Positions 1 to 8,900 of a stretch of 63,378 bases of DNA are shown here, piece by piece. The stretch comes from Bacteroidales bacterium. GTDB taxonomy: Bacteria > Bacteroidota > Bacteroidia > Bacteroidales > GCA-2711565. Position 1 is the stretch's first letter, and the number at the start of each line of letters is the position of its first letter. The translations under genes were made by a program, and so were the position numbers. The notes under the pieces were generated by a model. That model searched no databases and had not been told where the DNA came from. It worked only from the letters and a program-made list of their open reading frames with translations. The DNA is taken from assembly GCA_028280405.1 (NCBI GenBank), contig JANQLW010000057.1:1-63378 (forward strand), written 5' to 3'.

Positions 1-83
1 AGTATTGATCTCAAAATGTAGAAAAGAAAAAAAGAAAGGAAAGCTTACACCTATGATGATCCTAAGCAAAATTCCCTTAAATT

Positions 84-107
84 GACGGCTATGGGATGGC
101 ATCCCCT
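84..107. repeat. Dispersed small hairpin repeat (GGGAT-ggc-ATCCC)
   Basis: The stretch has the core GGGATGGCATCCC preceded by GACGGCTAT. Related copies lie at 19461-19483, at 19857-19886 (a perfect 14-bp stem) and at 63162-63186. All sit between genes, so this is a dispersed palindromic unit rather than a coding remnant. Its function is unknown. Confidence 0.5.
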
Positions 108-127
108 AATTTAAATTCTAAAATTTT

Positions 128-179
128 AAATCGTTAATCCATATTCTTAGATCAATTTAAGATTAAGGATTAACGATTT
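128..179 (-). terminator. Terminator of the efflux operon
   Basis: The arms AAATCGTTAATCC (128-140) and GGATTAACGATTT (167-179) are perfect 13-bp complements, with a further TCTTA/TAAGA pairing inside the loop. The structure starts about 20 bases after the stop codon of the last operon gene, and an A/T-rich tract follows on both sides. Confidence 0.7.
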
Positions 180-197
180 TTGAATTAAGAAGTTTTA

Positions 198-1406
198 TTA
201 TTTAGCCAATTCAACCTTTAACATTTCAGCTGCACTTAGGTACTTTTCTTTTTCAAACTCAAGATAACGATCCTGGCTATCATAAAAGAAAGCAGTTTCC
301 GTAATAAACTGCATTAAAGATATTTCCTGCAATTCATAGGCCTTAAGCAAGCTCTTGTTCGGTATAATTCGATCCATGATGGATTTCATTTTCCCCAGTC
401 GGTCTGCTTTTGTTTCATAGTCCATCCAAAGCTGATTCCATTCAGCTTCTTTAGATTGTTGAATGCTTAAAAATTGGGACTCTTTTTGATCCAATGAAAT
501 TTTTGAATGCTTAACAGTATTCTTCTTACTCCAAAGTGGAATTCTCAAGCCAGCTCTCAATCCTTTAAGATTTTGTCCTAAGGTACTCTCAGAAACATAA
601 GCAACCGAAAAATCAGGCAAGTATTCACTTTTCTTCAGATTAACCTCCTGCTTACCAATACTAATATCATTCTGAGCTAAAAGAATATCTCCACTGGTAT
701 TCATAAAAACATTCATTAGTCCTACTTTATCAGAAATTAATAAAAACGAAGGATAGCTTAGACTTTCGATATTTACTTCCTTATTCCCATTAAGAGCTTT
801 CAGGCCGGCATTTAGTTGATCAATTTCGGATTTACATAAATAAAATTCATTTTGTAAATTCAATAATTGCAGATCTGCTTTATCCTGTTCGATCAATCCA
901 ACTTCACCATTTTCAAGCATACGCTTAGTCATGGAGTTGATTTTTTCAACATCTTTTAATCTTTTTGCAAGTATTTTATATCTATTATTCTGATAGATAA
1001 GTTCTACCATTTTACTTACAACCTGAACAATAACTTTCTGTTTTTCATTGAAAAAATATGTATCTGCATATGCCACCTTCAATTTTCCCAATTTAATTTT
1101 ATTTGCATAAACAGTTGGGAAATCCAGGTTTTGGCTAATACTGAAATCTTTCTTATTGCCGGTTACAGTTGGCTTACCCCACATATATCCATACTCAATT
1201 TCAGGATCAGCCGGAGCAATTCCGATCTTAGCTTCAGCTTTCATACGATCCGTTTCTTTCTGAATCGCTTTAAGCTGCTGGTTGTTTGATAAAATCTCAT
1301 TCAGAACGTTTTTAAGATCTTCCTGTCCTTGTAATGGATAAACAAAAAACAAACCCATTACTAAAGCAAGTACTAATTTTTTGTATTTCGTTTCCATTTT
1401 ATTCAT
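198..1406 (-). CDS. TolC/CusC-like outer-membrane efflux protein
   Basis: Probable outer-membrane channel of a tripartite metal exporter. The 402-residue product begins with a Sec signal peptide (hydrophobic LVLALVMGLFFVYPL, then a cut near GQ). It continues with the long amphipathic helices typical of outer-membrane efflux proteins, for example the MKAEAKIGIAPADPEIEYG stretch near residue 55. It is the last gene of the operon. Its start overlaps the last 8 bases of the pump gene, which suggests translational coupling. Met4 is an alternative start. The protein is shorter than E. coli TolC or CusC, as is common for Bacteroidota CusC-type partners. The family is clear; the substrate is inferred from the operon. 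Confidence 0.88.
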   Translation of the reverse strand: MNKMETKYKKLVLALVMGLFFVYPLQGQEDLKNVLNEILSNNQQLKAIQKETDRMKAEAKIGIAPADPEIEYGYMWGKPTVTGNKKDFSISQNLDFPTVYANKIKLGKLKVAYADTYFFNEKQKVIVQVVSKMVELIYQNNRYKILAKRLKDVEKINSMTKRMLENGEVGLIEQDKADLQLLNLQNEFYLCKSEIDQLNAGLKALNGNKEVNIESLSYPSFLLISDKVGLMNVFMNTSGDILLAQNDISIGKQEVNLKKSEYLPDFSVAYVSESTLGQNLKGLRAGLRIPLWSKKNTVKHSKISLDQKESQFLSIQQSKEAEWNQLWMDYETKADRLGKMKSIMDRIIPNKSLLKAYELQEISLMQFITETAFFYDSQDRYLEFEKEKYLSAAEMLKVELAK

Positions 1407-4400
1407 CTTTAAGTTTTACAGCAATTTTATTTTTCTTTCCGCCACCAGTTGCCATATAAACAGCAGGGATCACGAAAAGGTTCAACAGAGTAGAAGTAAT
1501 CAATCCTCCCAAGATCACAACTGCCATAGGGCTTTGAATTTCATTCCCCGGACGATCACTATAGATTACCAAAGGAATAAGAGCCAATGCAGCAGTTAAA
1601 GCAGTCATTAAAATTGGGTTCAATCTGTCGGAGCTTCCTTTAAGAATAATATCTCTTAAGCTCAATCCGCTTTCATGTAAGTTCTGATATCTTGAAACCA
1701 ACAGAATTCCATTTCTGGTAGCAATACCAAATAAAGTTATAAAACCTATAATTGCAGGAATGCTTAGAACTGAAGATGAAAGGTAAATACTTAACACCCC
1801 TCCTATCATAGCTAACGGAAGATTCAGCATAATGATACTTGCCAGCTTAAGGCTTTTAAATTCCTGATATAATAACAAGAAAATTACCAAAATAGCAAGA
1901 GAGCTTGTTAATAGTAACATCTTTGATGCCTGAGCTTCACTTTCAAATTGTCCTCCATATTCTATGAAATAATTTTCCGGTAACTTGACATTCTTCGCAA
2001 CCACATCCTGCAATTCATTTACTGCACTACGCAGGTCTCTTCCTGATACATTAGCTGAAACAACAAGTTTACGTTGTACATTTTCACGATTTATCGCAAC
2101 CGGTCCTGAAGAGGAAACAATATCCGCTACCATTCTAAATGGAACTTTATTTCCTTCATGAGTATCAATCAAGACATTTTTAATATTTTCCAGACTGATT
2201 CTCGAATCCTGATTAAAACGAACCAATAATTTAAATCGTTGGTTTCCTTCAAACACATTGGAAATCTGTTCACCTGCAAATGCAACATCTACAAACTCAT
2301 TGAACTCAGGCATACTGATTCCATACTTAGCAAGCATTTCTCTTCGGGGAGTGATTTGAATTTGAGGAATCTCGATTAATTGTTCGACATTTACATCCAC
2401 TAAACCATTTACATTTATCGCCTGTGCTTTGATCTCATTGGCCAGATTATACATTTTCCCAATATTCTCTCCAAATATCTTCACAGCTATTTGTGCACGA
2501 GTACCTGAAAGCATATGGTCTATTCGGTGTGATAAAGGTTGGCCTAATACAATATCCAAGCCTACTACATTTTCCAGTTTCTTACGCACGGCATCCTTAA
2601 ACTCTTCCAGATTTCTATCTTTCAGTGTAAACGGAACATCAATTTCCGAAGAATTAGAACCACCATGCGCATGTTCACTCATCTCGGCCCTACCTGTCCG
2701 ACGAGTTACCTGGTCAATTTCAGGAAGTTCTAACAGATATTTTGTGATAAGTGTATTCAGCTTTCCTGTTTCTTCAATCGAAGTACCGGGAACAGTTGTA
2801 GTGGTAAGGGTTAATACTCCTTCATTAAACTTAGGTAAAAAACTTCTGCCAAAATTTAAGAGCATCACAAGTGCAATAATAAATAATACAACAGGTACGC
2901 CAATCATCAGCTTCTTAAAATTTAAAAGCCTCCCTAAAAGATTTTTATACCCATCATTCATTCTTCTCACCAGTTTATTGCCTCCACTAACCGGCTTACT
3001 CAATTGTTTATCGCTTTTTAATAAGAAACTACACAATACCGGAGTAATAGAAAGGGCTACCAATAAAGATGCAAATAATGAAACAATAAAAGTAATTCCT
3101 AATGGACGGAGCATTCTGCCTTCCATTCCGGATAAAAAGAATAATGGGATAAATGCTACAAGAATAATAAAAGTTGCATTAATGATCGATGAACGGATTT
3201 CAATACTGGCATCATAAATTACTCTGAGTTGAGGCCTTTGTTTTTCCTTAGGTAAACGATGATTTTCTTTGAGTCGTTTTAATACATTTTCTACATCAAT
3301 AATGGCATCATCTACCAGGTCACCTATTGCTATAGCCATGCCACCGAGTGACATAGTATTAATTGAAAATCCAAAAAACTTAATGGTAAGAATAGCCATA
3401 ATTAAAGAAATTGGAATTGCTAGCACAGAAATGATCGTTGTTCTGTAATTCATTAAAAACAGGAACAAGATAACAATCACAAATACCGCTCCTTCCAACA
3501 AAGCTTTCTGAACATTATTAATGGAAGTCTTGATGAAATCCGACTGACGGAATACACGACTGTTTATTTTTATTGATTCCGGCAATGACTTTTGAAGTTC
3601 TTCCAAAGCAGCGTCTACCCTATCTGTTAATTCAACAGTATTTGAATTAGGCTGGCGCATAACAGTCATCACAACTGCCTGTTTCCCATTGTGAAAAGCA
3701 TCTCCGATTTTTGGTTCTCTTGGGCCAATTTTCACTTCAGCAATATCACTCAGCTTAATTGGTTTTCCATCAATATGCTTTACTAATGAATTTGCCAATT
3801 CAGCAATTTTATTAGTCCTACCCATTCCACGAATTGAATACTCCTGTCCGAATTCATTTAAAACACCTCCGGCTACATTTTCATTCATATCTTTACAAGC
3901 TTCCATCACTTCAGTTAATGAAATTCCGTAATGTTTAAGTTTATGCGGATCTAATAAAATCTGAAACTGTTTTACATCACCACCCATGGTTACAACCTGT
4001 GACACACCATCCAGGGCAAGTACTCTCGGCCCGACAGTCCAATCGGCTACAGTTCTTAAATCCATTGGGCTCATTTTATCGGATTGTAATACAATCAGCA
4101 TGATTTCTCCCATGATAGAAGATTGAGGAGCTAATACAGGATCACCTGCACTTTCCGGAAGGGTTTCTCTTACAACAGCTAGCTTTTCACTTACAATCTG
4201 ACGTGCTTTGTATTGATCCATTCCCCAATCAAAATCAACCCAAACAATAGAGAATCCTGCAGTACTGGAAGAACGAACTCTTCTAACATCAGGTGCTCCA
4301 TTCACAGCCGTTTCGATAGGGAAGGTAATCATGGTTTCTACATCTTCAGTCGCCATACCGTGAGCTTCCGTTAAGATAGCAACAGATGGCGCTGTCAAAT

Positions 4401-4521
4401 CGGGGAAAACATCCACTTCCACTTTACTGGACATATACCCTCCACCCACTATTAATACGAGTGCAAGGAACATAACCAGTAGCCTGTTCTCCAGTGAATA
4501 TTTAATGATATTATTTAACAT
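1399..4521 (-). CDS. CusA/CzcA-type heavy-metal RND efflux pump
   Basis: Inner-membrane proton-driven pump of the HME-RND family, 1040 residues, the usual full length. The N-terminus has a first membrane helix followed by EVDVFPDLTAPSV, typical of CzcA/CusA. The TM4 proton-relay motif reads AIAIGDLVDDAIIDVEN (about residue 400), with two adjacent Asp residues. A periplasmic segment near residue 655, TGRAEMSEHAHGG, is rich in Met and His and is a plausible metal contact. Two porter halves and paired groups of membrane helices are visible. It is preceded by the membrane-fusion gene (35-base gap) and overlaps the porin gene. The His-rich partners point to a transition metal such as Cu, Ag, Zn or Co; sequence alone does not decide which. 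Confidence 0.92.
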   Translation of the reverse strand: MLNNIIKYSLENRLLVMFLALVLIVGGGYMSSKVEVDVFPDLTAPSVAILTEAHGMATEDVETMITFPIETAVNGAPDVRRVRSSSTAGFSIVWVDFDWGMDQYKARQIVSEKLAVVRETLPESAGDPVLAPQSSIMGEIMLIVLQSDKMSPMDLRTVADWTVGPRVLALDGVSQVVTMGGDVKQFQILLDPHKLKHYGISLTEVMEACKDMNENVAGGVLNEFGQEYSIRGMGRTNKIAELANSLVKHIDGKPIKLSDIAEVKIGPREPKIGDAFHNGKQAVVMTVMRQPNSNTVELTDRVDAALEELQKSLPESIKINSRVFRQSDFIKTSINNVQKALLEGAVFVIVILFLFLMNYRTTIISVLAIPISLIMAILTIKFFGFSINTMSLGGMAIAIGDLVDDAIIDVENVLKRLKENHRLPKEKQRPQLRVIYDASIEIRSSIINATFIILVAFIPLFFLSGMEGRMLRPLGITFIVSLFASLLVALSITPVLCSFLLKSDKQLSKPVSGGNKLVRRMNDGYKNLLGRLLNFKKLMIGVPVVLFIIALVMLLNFGRSFLPKFNEGVLTLTTTTVPGTSIEETGKLNTLITKYLLELPEIDQVTRRTGRAEMSEHAHGGSNSSEIDVPFTLKDRNLEEFKDAVRKKLENVVGLDIVLGQPLSHRIDHMLSGTRAQIAVKIFGENIGKMYNLANEIKAQAINVNGLVDVNVEQLIEIPQIQITPRREMLAKYGISMPEFNEFVDVAFAGEQISNVFEGNQRFKLLVRFNQDSRISLENIKNVLIDTHEGNKVPFRMVADIVSSSGPVAINRENVQRKLVVSANVSGRDLRSAVNELQDVVAKNVKLPENYFIEYGGQFESEAQASKMLLLTSSLAILVIFLLLYQEFKSLKLASIIMLNLPLAMIGGVLSIYLSSSVLSIPAIIGFITLFGIATRNGILLVSRYQNLHESGLSLRDIILKGSSDRLNPILMTALTAALALIPLVIYSDRPGNEIQSPMAVVILGGLITSTLLNLFVIPAVYMATGGGKKNKIAVKLKDE

Positions 4522-4556
4522 AATCGTTTAATTTTTTTATTAAGAATTCTATTCAT

Positions 4557-6104
4557 TTAGTGTGAATGAACCGGCATAGTTCCTGCAGTTGAAGCTACTT
4601 TAATATAAATTGCTCCTTTGCTTACGATCCATTGGCCCGGCCATGCACCTCTGCCTACCATTACGTTTTTACCATCATCGCCCAATATGGTAACAACTTG
4701 TTTCAAATAAGTTTCTCCACCATGAGTAGCGTATAGATAGTAATTACCTTGTTCTTCAACCAAAGCTGATTTTGGAATTACAAACTTATCTTGAAGTTTT
4801 TTGGTATGCACCCAGCATTCGACGAATGAACCGGCTACCAATTCGCTACTTTCAACTTCGAAAATCACAGGGACAAATCCTGAATTTTCAGCGGCAGTAT
4901 TGCCTTTAGAGATGATCTTACCTTTTACTTCATCCATCGTATAAACCTTTTTACCATAAGCCGGTTTAAAATTCATTGAATAAATATCTTTAACCAGGTC
5001 ATAATTATTCAAAGGAATATCTACCTGGATCCTTACCTTATTTGAGGAGATAATACGGGCAATCTCCTGACCTTCTTCCACAAAATCACCATCATTAACA
5101 GCTAGATCATAAATATTACCTTTAATACCTGCTTTAATAGCGACTCCCGATTTATTGTACTTTTTAACCAGGTTATCGTATTTAGATTTATCACTTTCAT
5201 ATTGAGCTTTTGCTTCTTCATATTCTTTAGCAGAAACGATTCTCTCCTGATACAATGTTGATTTTCTTTCAAATTCGGCTTTATTTTTTTCAAAGTTTGA
5301 TTTCAATTCAACATATTTATTATCGATATTGTTTTCCAATAGACCTTTTCCACTAATACGGAATAAAGAAGTTCCTTTTTTTACTTCCGAACCATTATCA
5401 AGTTGAGTTTGTACAAACTTTACAATACCACTACTTTTAGCAGTAATGATTTCAAAATTGCCTCTGGATGGTAAAACCTTTCCACTTGTTTTTATAGCAT
5501 AATTAAAATCAGATAATTTCACATTATATAATTGTATCCCAACATCCCATGCCTGTTCTTTCAGGAAAGTAACTTCTTCACCGTGTTCATGGCCATGACC
5601 GGGAACACCATGTGCATGATCATGTACATCGAGTCCTTTGCGAGTATGCTTGCTTATTTTTCCATCTCTGGTTTCTAAAACAAAGACAAGGTCATAGGTG
5701 CCTTCGCTTTTTACAACAAAATCGCCTTCATAAATTCCGGGGGATTTCATCTTAAACTTTTTGGACCGATAAACAACTTTACCGCCTTTATGTGCTTCAA
5801 CATAAAATTTACCTGACATTGAAGGCCTAAAGTTATCAAGCCTGGTATAGTGAGCCAGGAAAGTAGATTTGTCACCAACAACCAATTCATCAAATTCAAC
5901 AAATATCTCATGCGTATCATTATACAATGTTTCTTTAAATTTCTCATCGGCAGCATGGGCATCATCAGCTCCATGAGAATGACCACCGGCACCATGGGAA
6001 TGGCCTCCGTGTCCATGTGAATGACCATGTCCGTCATCAGCTTGCTTTTGATTACAAGCTATCATTACTAATGGGATCACCAGTAAACTAATTAATTTTT
6101 TCAT
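4557..6104 (-). CDS. Periplasmic adaptor (membrane-fusion) lipoprotein with His-rich N-terminus
   Basis: Membrane-fusion subunit linking the RND pump to the porin, 515 residues. A lipoprotein signal (LVIPLVMIAC) predicts lipid anchoring. Residues about 22-55 are a dense run of HG/HSHG repeats, and a second His cluster (HDHAHGVPGHGHEHG) occurs near residue 160; both look like metal-capture segments. A domain resembling the N-terminal metal-binding domain of CusB-like adaptors follows, then a lipoyl/barrel-sandwich half (GIVKFVQTQLDNGSEVKKGT), a coiled-coil hairpin (residues about 255-320) and the returning beta-barrel. It is the first of the three export genes. The two separated His clusters make metal export very likely. 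Confidence 0.9.
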   Translation of the reverse strand: MKKLISLLVIPLVMIACNQKQADDGHGHSHGHGGHSHGAGGHSHGADDAHAADEKFKETLYNDTHEIFVEFDELVVGDKSTFLAHYTRLDNFRPSMSGKFYVEAHKGGKVVYRSKKFKMKSPGIYEGDFVVKSEGTYDLVFVLETRDGKISKHTRKGLDVHDHAHGVPGHGHEHGEEVTFLKEQAWDVGIQLYNVKLSDFNYAIKTSGKVLPSRGNFEIITAKSSGIVKFVQTQLDNGSEVKKGTSLFRISGKGLLENNIDNKYVELKSNFEKNKAEFERKSTLYQERIVSAKEYEEAKAQYESDKSKYDNLVKKYNKSGVAIKAGIKGNIYDLAVNDGDFVEEGQEIARIISSNKVRIQVDIPLNNYDLVKDIYSMNFKPAYGKKVYTMDEVKGKIISKGNTAAENSGFVPVIFEVESSELVAGSFVECWVHTKKLQDKFVIPKSALVEEQGNYYLYATHGGETYLKQVVTILGDDGKNVMVGRGAWPGQWIVSKGAIYIKVASTAGTMPVHSH

Positions 6105-6130
6105 CTGTTTATAATTTTATTTTTTATTGT

Positions 6131-6210
6131 CAGATGCCTGCCTGTCGGCAGACAGAGAACATCCATGCTATCATCATTCCTTTGTGTGAGAATTTATTCT
6201 CATGGATGTT
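6131..6210. repeat. Hairpin between the His-rich small gene and the adaptor gene
   Basis: AACATCCATG (6158-6167) pairs with CATGGATGTT (6201-6210), and GAG/CTC pairs inside the loop (6188-6201). Just beside it a short CTGCC-TGTC-GGCAG hairpin lies around 6138-6151. There is no clear U-tract on the minus strand, so this may be an attenuator or a repeat rather than a strong terminator. Confidence 0.45.
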
Positions 6211-6320
6211 TCATTTTAATAATTTTTATGTGATTATAATTTCTTTTGTATACATACAAATAAGTATCACAATCATCTATGATTGGATACGGAAAATGCT
6301 ATTAATAAGCTAAACGAGAA

Positions 6321-6782
6321 TTAGACTAAAGGAGGTCCCCTCAAACTACAAGAGGATATATCCGGACCTTTATAAATACTTGGGATAAAGGTTGAATATT
6401 CATTTAAATTGTTTTCTTCTAAAACTTCCAAATTGAAAACAGTCGCTAATACAGCTACCAATGGAGAAGAAAAATCAATTTTTATATTAGAAACTAAAAA
6501 TTCGGCATTTGAGTCGGCACCATGTATATGTGAAGGTACATTACATGGAAGTGAAGTTTCACAATCGGGGTGTCCACAATCATCTGCTTCATGATGGTGC
6601 ATGGCAAAAATATCATGTCCATGATCGTGAACATGGTCATGATAAGTATGCTTATGTGTATCTTTAAACCCTACCTCAACATAGTAGTGGCCATTGTGAT
6701 GATGATGAGGCATAAAATCATGTATCAGTATTAAAGCATATACTGAAATCAGAAATAATGATATACATGTATTTTTAATCAT
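6321..6782 (-). CDS. Small His-rich membrane/periplasmic protein
   Basis: A 153-residue protein I cannot assign to a characterised family. It has one N-terminal hydrophobic helix (ISLFLISVYALILI) and a His-rich middle (MPHHHH near residue 24; HTYHDHVHDHGHD near residue 48; MHHHEADDCGHPDC near residue 60, adding two Cys). The C-terminal third is ordinary. It lies 216 bases upstream of the adaptor gene on the same strand, so it is probably the first gene of the metal-efflux unit. A periplasmic metal chaperone or sensor is a reasonable inference. The complementary strand also has an ORF here, but only as a shadow. Confidence 0.75.
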   Translation of the reverse strand: MIKNTCISLFLISVYALILIHDFMPHHHHNGHYYVEVGFKDTHKHTYHDHVHDHGHDIFAMHHHEADDCGHPDCETSLPCNVPSHIHGADSNAEFLVSNIKIDFSSPLVAVLATVFNLEVLEENNLNEYSTFIPSIYKGPDISSCSLRGPPLV

Positions 6783-6906
6783 CTTTGCAAAAATAGAAAT
6801 TATTTTTAAATCCTGAATATTGACAATTTTAGCATTAACAACATTTTAACACATCAAAAAAAACAACTATTATGAATATCTCATTAAAAAATTATTTCAA
6901 AATGTT

Positions 6907-6914
6907 TACATTTG
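6907..6914 (+). promoter_or_regulatory. -7 box upstream of the first ECF sigma gene
   Basis: TACATTTG matches the Bacteroidota -7 consensus TAnnTTTG and ends 23 bases before the ATG at 6938. No convincing -33 TTTG is seen at the expected spacing. Confidence 0.5.
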
Positions 6915-6937
6915 CTATCTCTCAATATTAAGAAATC

Positions 6938-7483
6938 ATGTTGGCAGCGCAAAAAAAGGATAGGGGTTTAAAAAAGTTATTTGATAGCTATTTTGCGCAT
7001 TTGGTAATTTTTTCAGCACATATTACAAATGACAGAAAAGTATCTGAAGACATTGTTCAGGAAGTGTTCCTGAATCTTTGGCAAAAAGATCTCCTGAAAT
7101 CTGTATCAATTAACTATCTATATAGATGTACTAAAAATGCTTCTATTAATTTTTTAAGATCCAAAGAAGGGAAAGTTCATATTTCATCAAGTTCATTATC
7201 AACAGATATTAAAGATGATGAATTTTCAATTGATGATGAAATTCAAAAAATGAAAGAGTTGGAATCTCTGTATCAGGCAATAGAAGAATTACCTCCGCAG
7301 TGCAAAGAAGTTTTAAAAAAAGTTTATTTAAATGATCTTAAATATGCAGAAGTAGCAGAAGAGTTAAATATTTCCATAAATACTGTTAAAACGCATATGT
7401 TTAAAGCATTAAAATATTTAAGGACTAAATTTTCTGCTTCCACTCTCCTTTATTTTGCGACTTTTTTTAAAATGCTTAATTAG
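6938..7483 (+). CDS. ECF sigma factor (FecI-like), Sus locus 1
   Basis: A 181-residue RNA polymerase sigma-70 factor of the Bacteroidota ECF group. Region 2 is visible as the HLVIFSAHITNDRKVSEDIVQEVFLNLW stretch, abbreviated here to its core VSEDIVQEVF (about residue 35). Region 4 carries YAEVAEELNISINTVKTHMF, the helix-turn-helix that reads the -35 element. It is the first gene of locus 1, 111 bases before its FecR partner. By family precedent it is held inactive by FecR until the SusC-like receptor binds its ligand, then transcribes the transporter operon. Confidence 0.9.
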   Translation: MLAAQKKDRGLKKLFDSYFAHLVIFSAHITNDRKVSEDIVQEVFLNLWQKDLLKSVSINYLYRCTKNASINFLRSKEGKVHISSSSLSTDIKDDEFSIDDEIQKMKELESLYQAIEELPPQCKEVLKKVYLNDLKYAEVAEELNISINTVKTHMFKALKYLRTKFSASTLLYFATFFKMLN

Positions 7484-7594
7484 ATATAGAGCTTTATAGT
7501 CAGGTAGTAGAATAATTCTTTTATAAATTTTTGAAAATTCATTCACGATTTTTTATTAAAATTTTGTTATAAGTATAAGTAGCAAAATATTCGT

Positions 7595-8791
7595 ATGAAA
7601 AAAGAAGAAAATATTGATCTGTTAATAGAAAATCTCATATCAGGAAATATTACTAAAGAAGATAAGAAGATTCTTTTTAAATGGAGTAAGGAGAAGGAAG
7701 AAAATAAAAAACTTTTAGCATTTATTTCAGCTAATAAAGATTTTAAAAAGAGACTATCCGATTATTACGATCTTCGATCACCAATATATTGGAATTCGTT
7801 GCAATCCAGAATAAAAATAATTAATAGGAAAAGCATTCTGCATAAGGGATTAAAAGTTGCAGCAGCTATACTATTACCATTAGTTCTGGGAACCTTAGTA
7901 TACATTTTAGGTACTGATAAGGATGTTGATTATTTAGAAGTTGCTAAGGAGATAAAACCCGGAGCAAAAAATGCAACTTTACTAATCTCCGGAACAAAAG
8001 CTATTAGTCTTGATACTTTGGAAGTCGGCAGAATTAGTATGAGTACTAATTTAAGTATTATTAAAGAAAGTAAAGGAAAAATTTCGTATAAGCAATTAGA
8101 GTTTAATAAACAAACCCTTCCTCTAAAAAATGTATATCATACTATAAATGTAGCAAGAGGAGAAGAATATAGTGTGGAGCTTTCTGATGGAACTGTTGTT
8201 TGGCTTAATTCCGAATCAAAACTTATCTATCCTGCGATATTTAACGGAGATCATCGAGAGCTTAGGTTAGAAAAAGGAGAAGCTTACTTTGAAGTAGCTC
8301 ATGACCCTCAAAGAAAATTTATACTTACAACTCCAAAATCAATTATTGAAGTAAAAGGTACCAGCTTTAATGTATCTGCATACGAAGAAGAAACAATAGA
8401 AACGACAACATTAACTGAGGGATGTATAAGTATCAGACACAGATTTGATGTGGATCACCACTCAAGCATTGATTTAAAACCAGGAGATCAAGCAAGAAGT
8501 ATCAGTATTAACAGAAAAATTAAAGTTTCTCAAGTTGATGCTGAACAATACTCATTATGGAAAGATGGCATTTTTTATTTCCATTATGAATCCATTGGTT
8601 CAATCGCAAAAAGATTGGGCAGGTGGTATAAAGTAGACTTCAATTTTGAATCTGAAGCTGTGAAATCTATCGTCTTTTATGGAAAAATTAAACGTTATGA
8701 GCGTTTAGATAAAATATTAGAGATGTTAAGACTAACTGAAAAAGTAAACTTTACTATTGATAATAATGTAGTAAAAATAACTAAAGAATAA
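7595..8791 (+). CDS. FecR-type anti-sigma factor, Sus locus 1
   Basis: A 398-residue single-pass inner-membrane anti-sigma regulator. The cytoplasmic N-terminal domain covers residues 1-85. One membrane helix follows (VAAAILLPLVLGTLVYIL, about residue 88). The periplasmic FecR domain has the family signature VWLNSESKLIYP (about residue 205) and LEKGEAYFEVAHD. The C-terminal DUF4974-type region (FYGKIKRYERLDKILEMLRLT) ends the protein. It sits between its ECF sigma factor and the SusC gene, the standard order for trans-envelope signalling. Confidence 0.92.
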   Translation: MKKEENIDLLIENLISGNITKEDKKILFKWSKEKEENKKLLAFISANKDFKKRLSDYYDLRSPIYWNSLQSRIKIINRKSILHKGLKVAAAILLPLVLGTLVYILGTDKDVDYLEVAKEIKPGAKNATLLISGTKAISLDTLEVGRISMSTNLSIIKESKGKISYKQLEFNKQTLPLKNVYHTINVARGEEYSVELSDGTVVWLNSESKLIYPAIFNGDHRELRLEKGEAYFEVAHDPQRKFILTTPKSIIEVKGTSFNVSAYEEETIETTTLTEGCISIRHRFDVDHHSSIDLKPGDQARSISINRKIKVSQVDAEQYSLWKDGIFYFHYESIGSIAKRLGRWYKVDFNFESEAVKSIVFYGKIKRYERLDKILEMLRLTEKVNFTIDNNVVKITKE

Positions 8792-8808
8792 TTGTCTTGA
8801 ACTAAAAA

Positions 8809-8830
8809 GGGAAGCGTTGGGGCGCCTCCC
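8809..8830 (+). terminator. Hairpin between fecR and susC (possible attenuator)
   Basis: GGGAAGCG (8809-8816) pairs with CGCCTCCC (8823-8830), with one mismatch and a 6-base loop. There is no U-tract behind it. Its position between the regulator pair and the transporter genes fits partial termination or mRNA-end stabilisation. Confidence 0.45.
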
Positions 8831-8900
8831 TGAATTAGGTCAATAAACAAAATATCCTGTGACGAGGAACAAATATTTATTAACCAAACATTACAAATGT

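Noticed and set aside
2429..3217. Plus-strand 262-codon frame opposite the RND pump
   Set aside because: Antisense shadow of a clear CusA/CzcA gene; no family features or start signal.
8859..8900. GTG start at 8859 for SusC of locus 1
   Set aside because: It adds 14 residues unlike SusC proteins; the ATG at 8901 gives the standard N-terminus and signal peptide.
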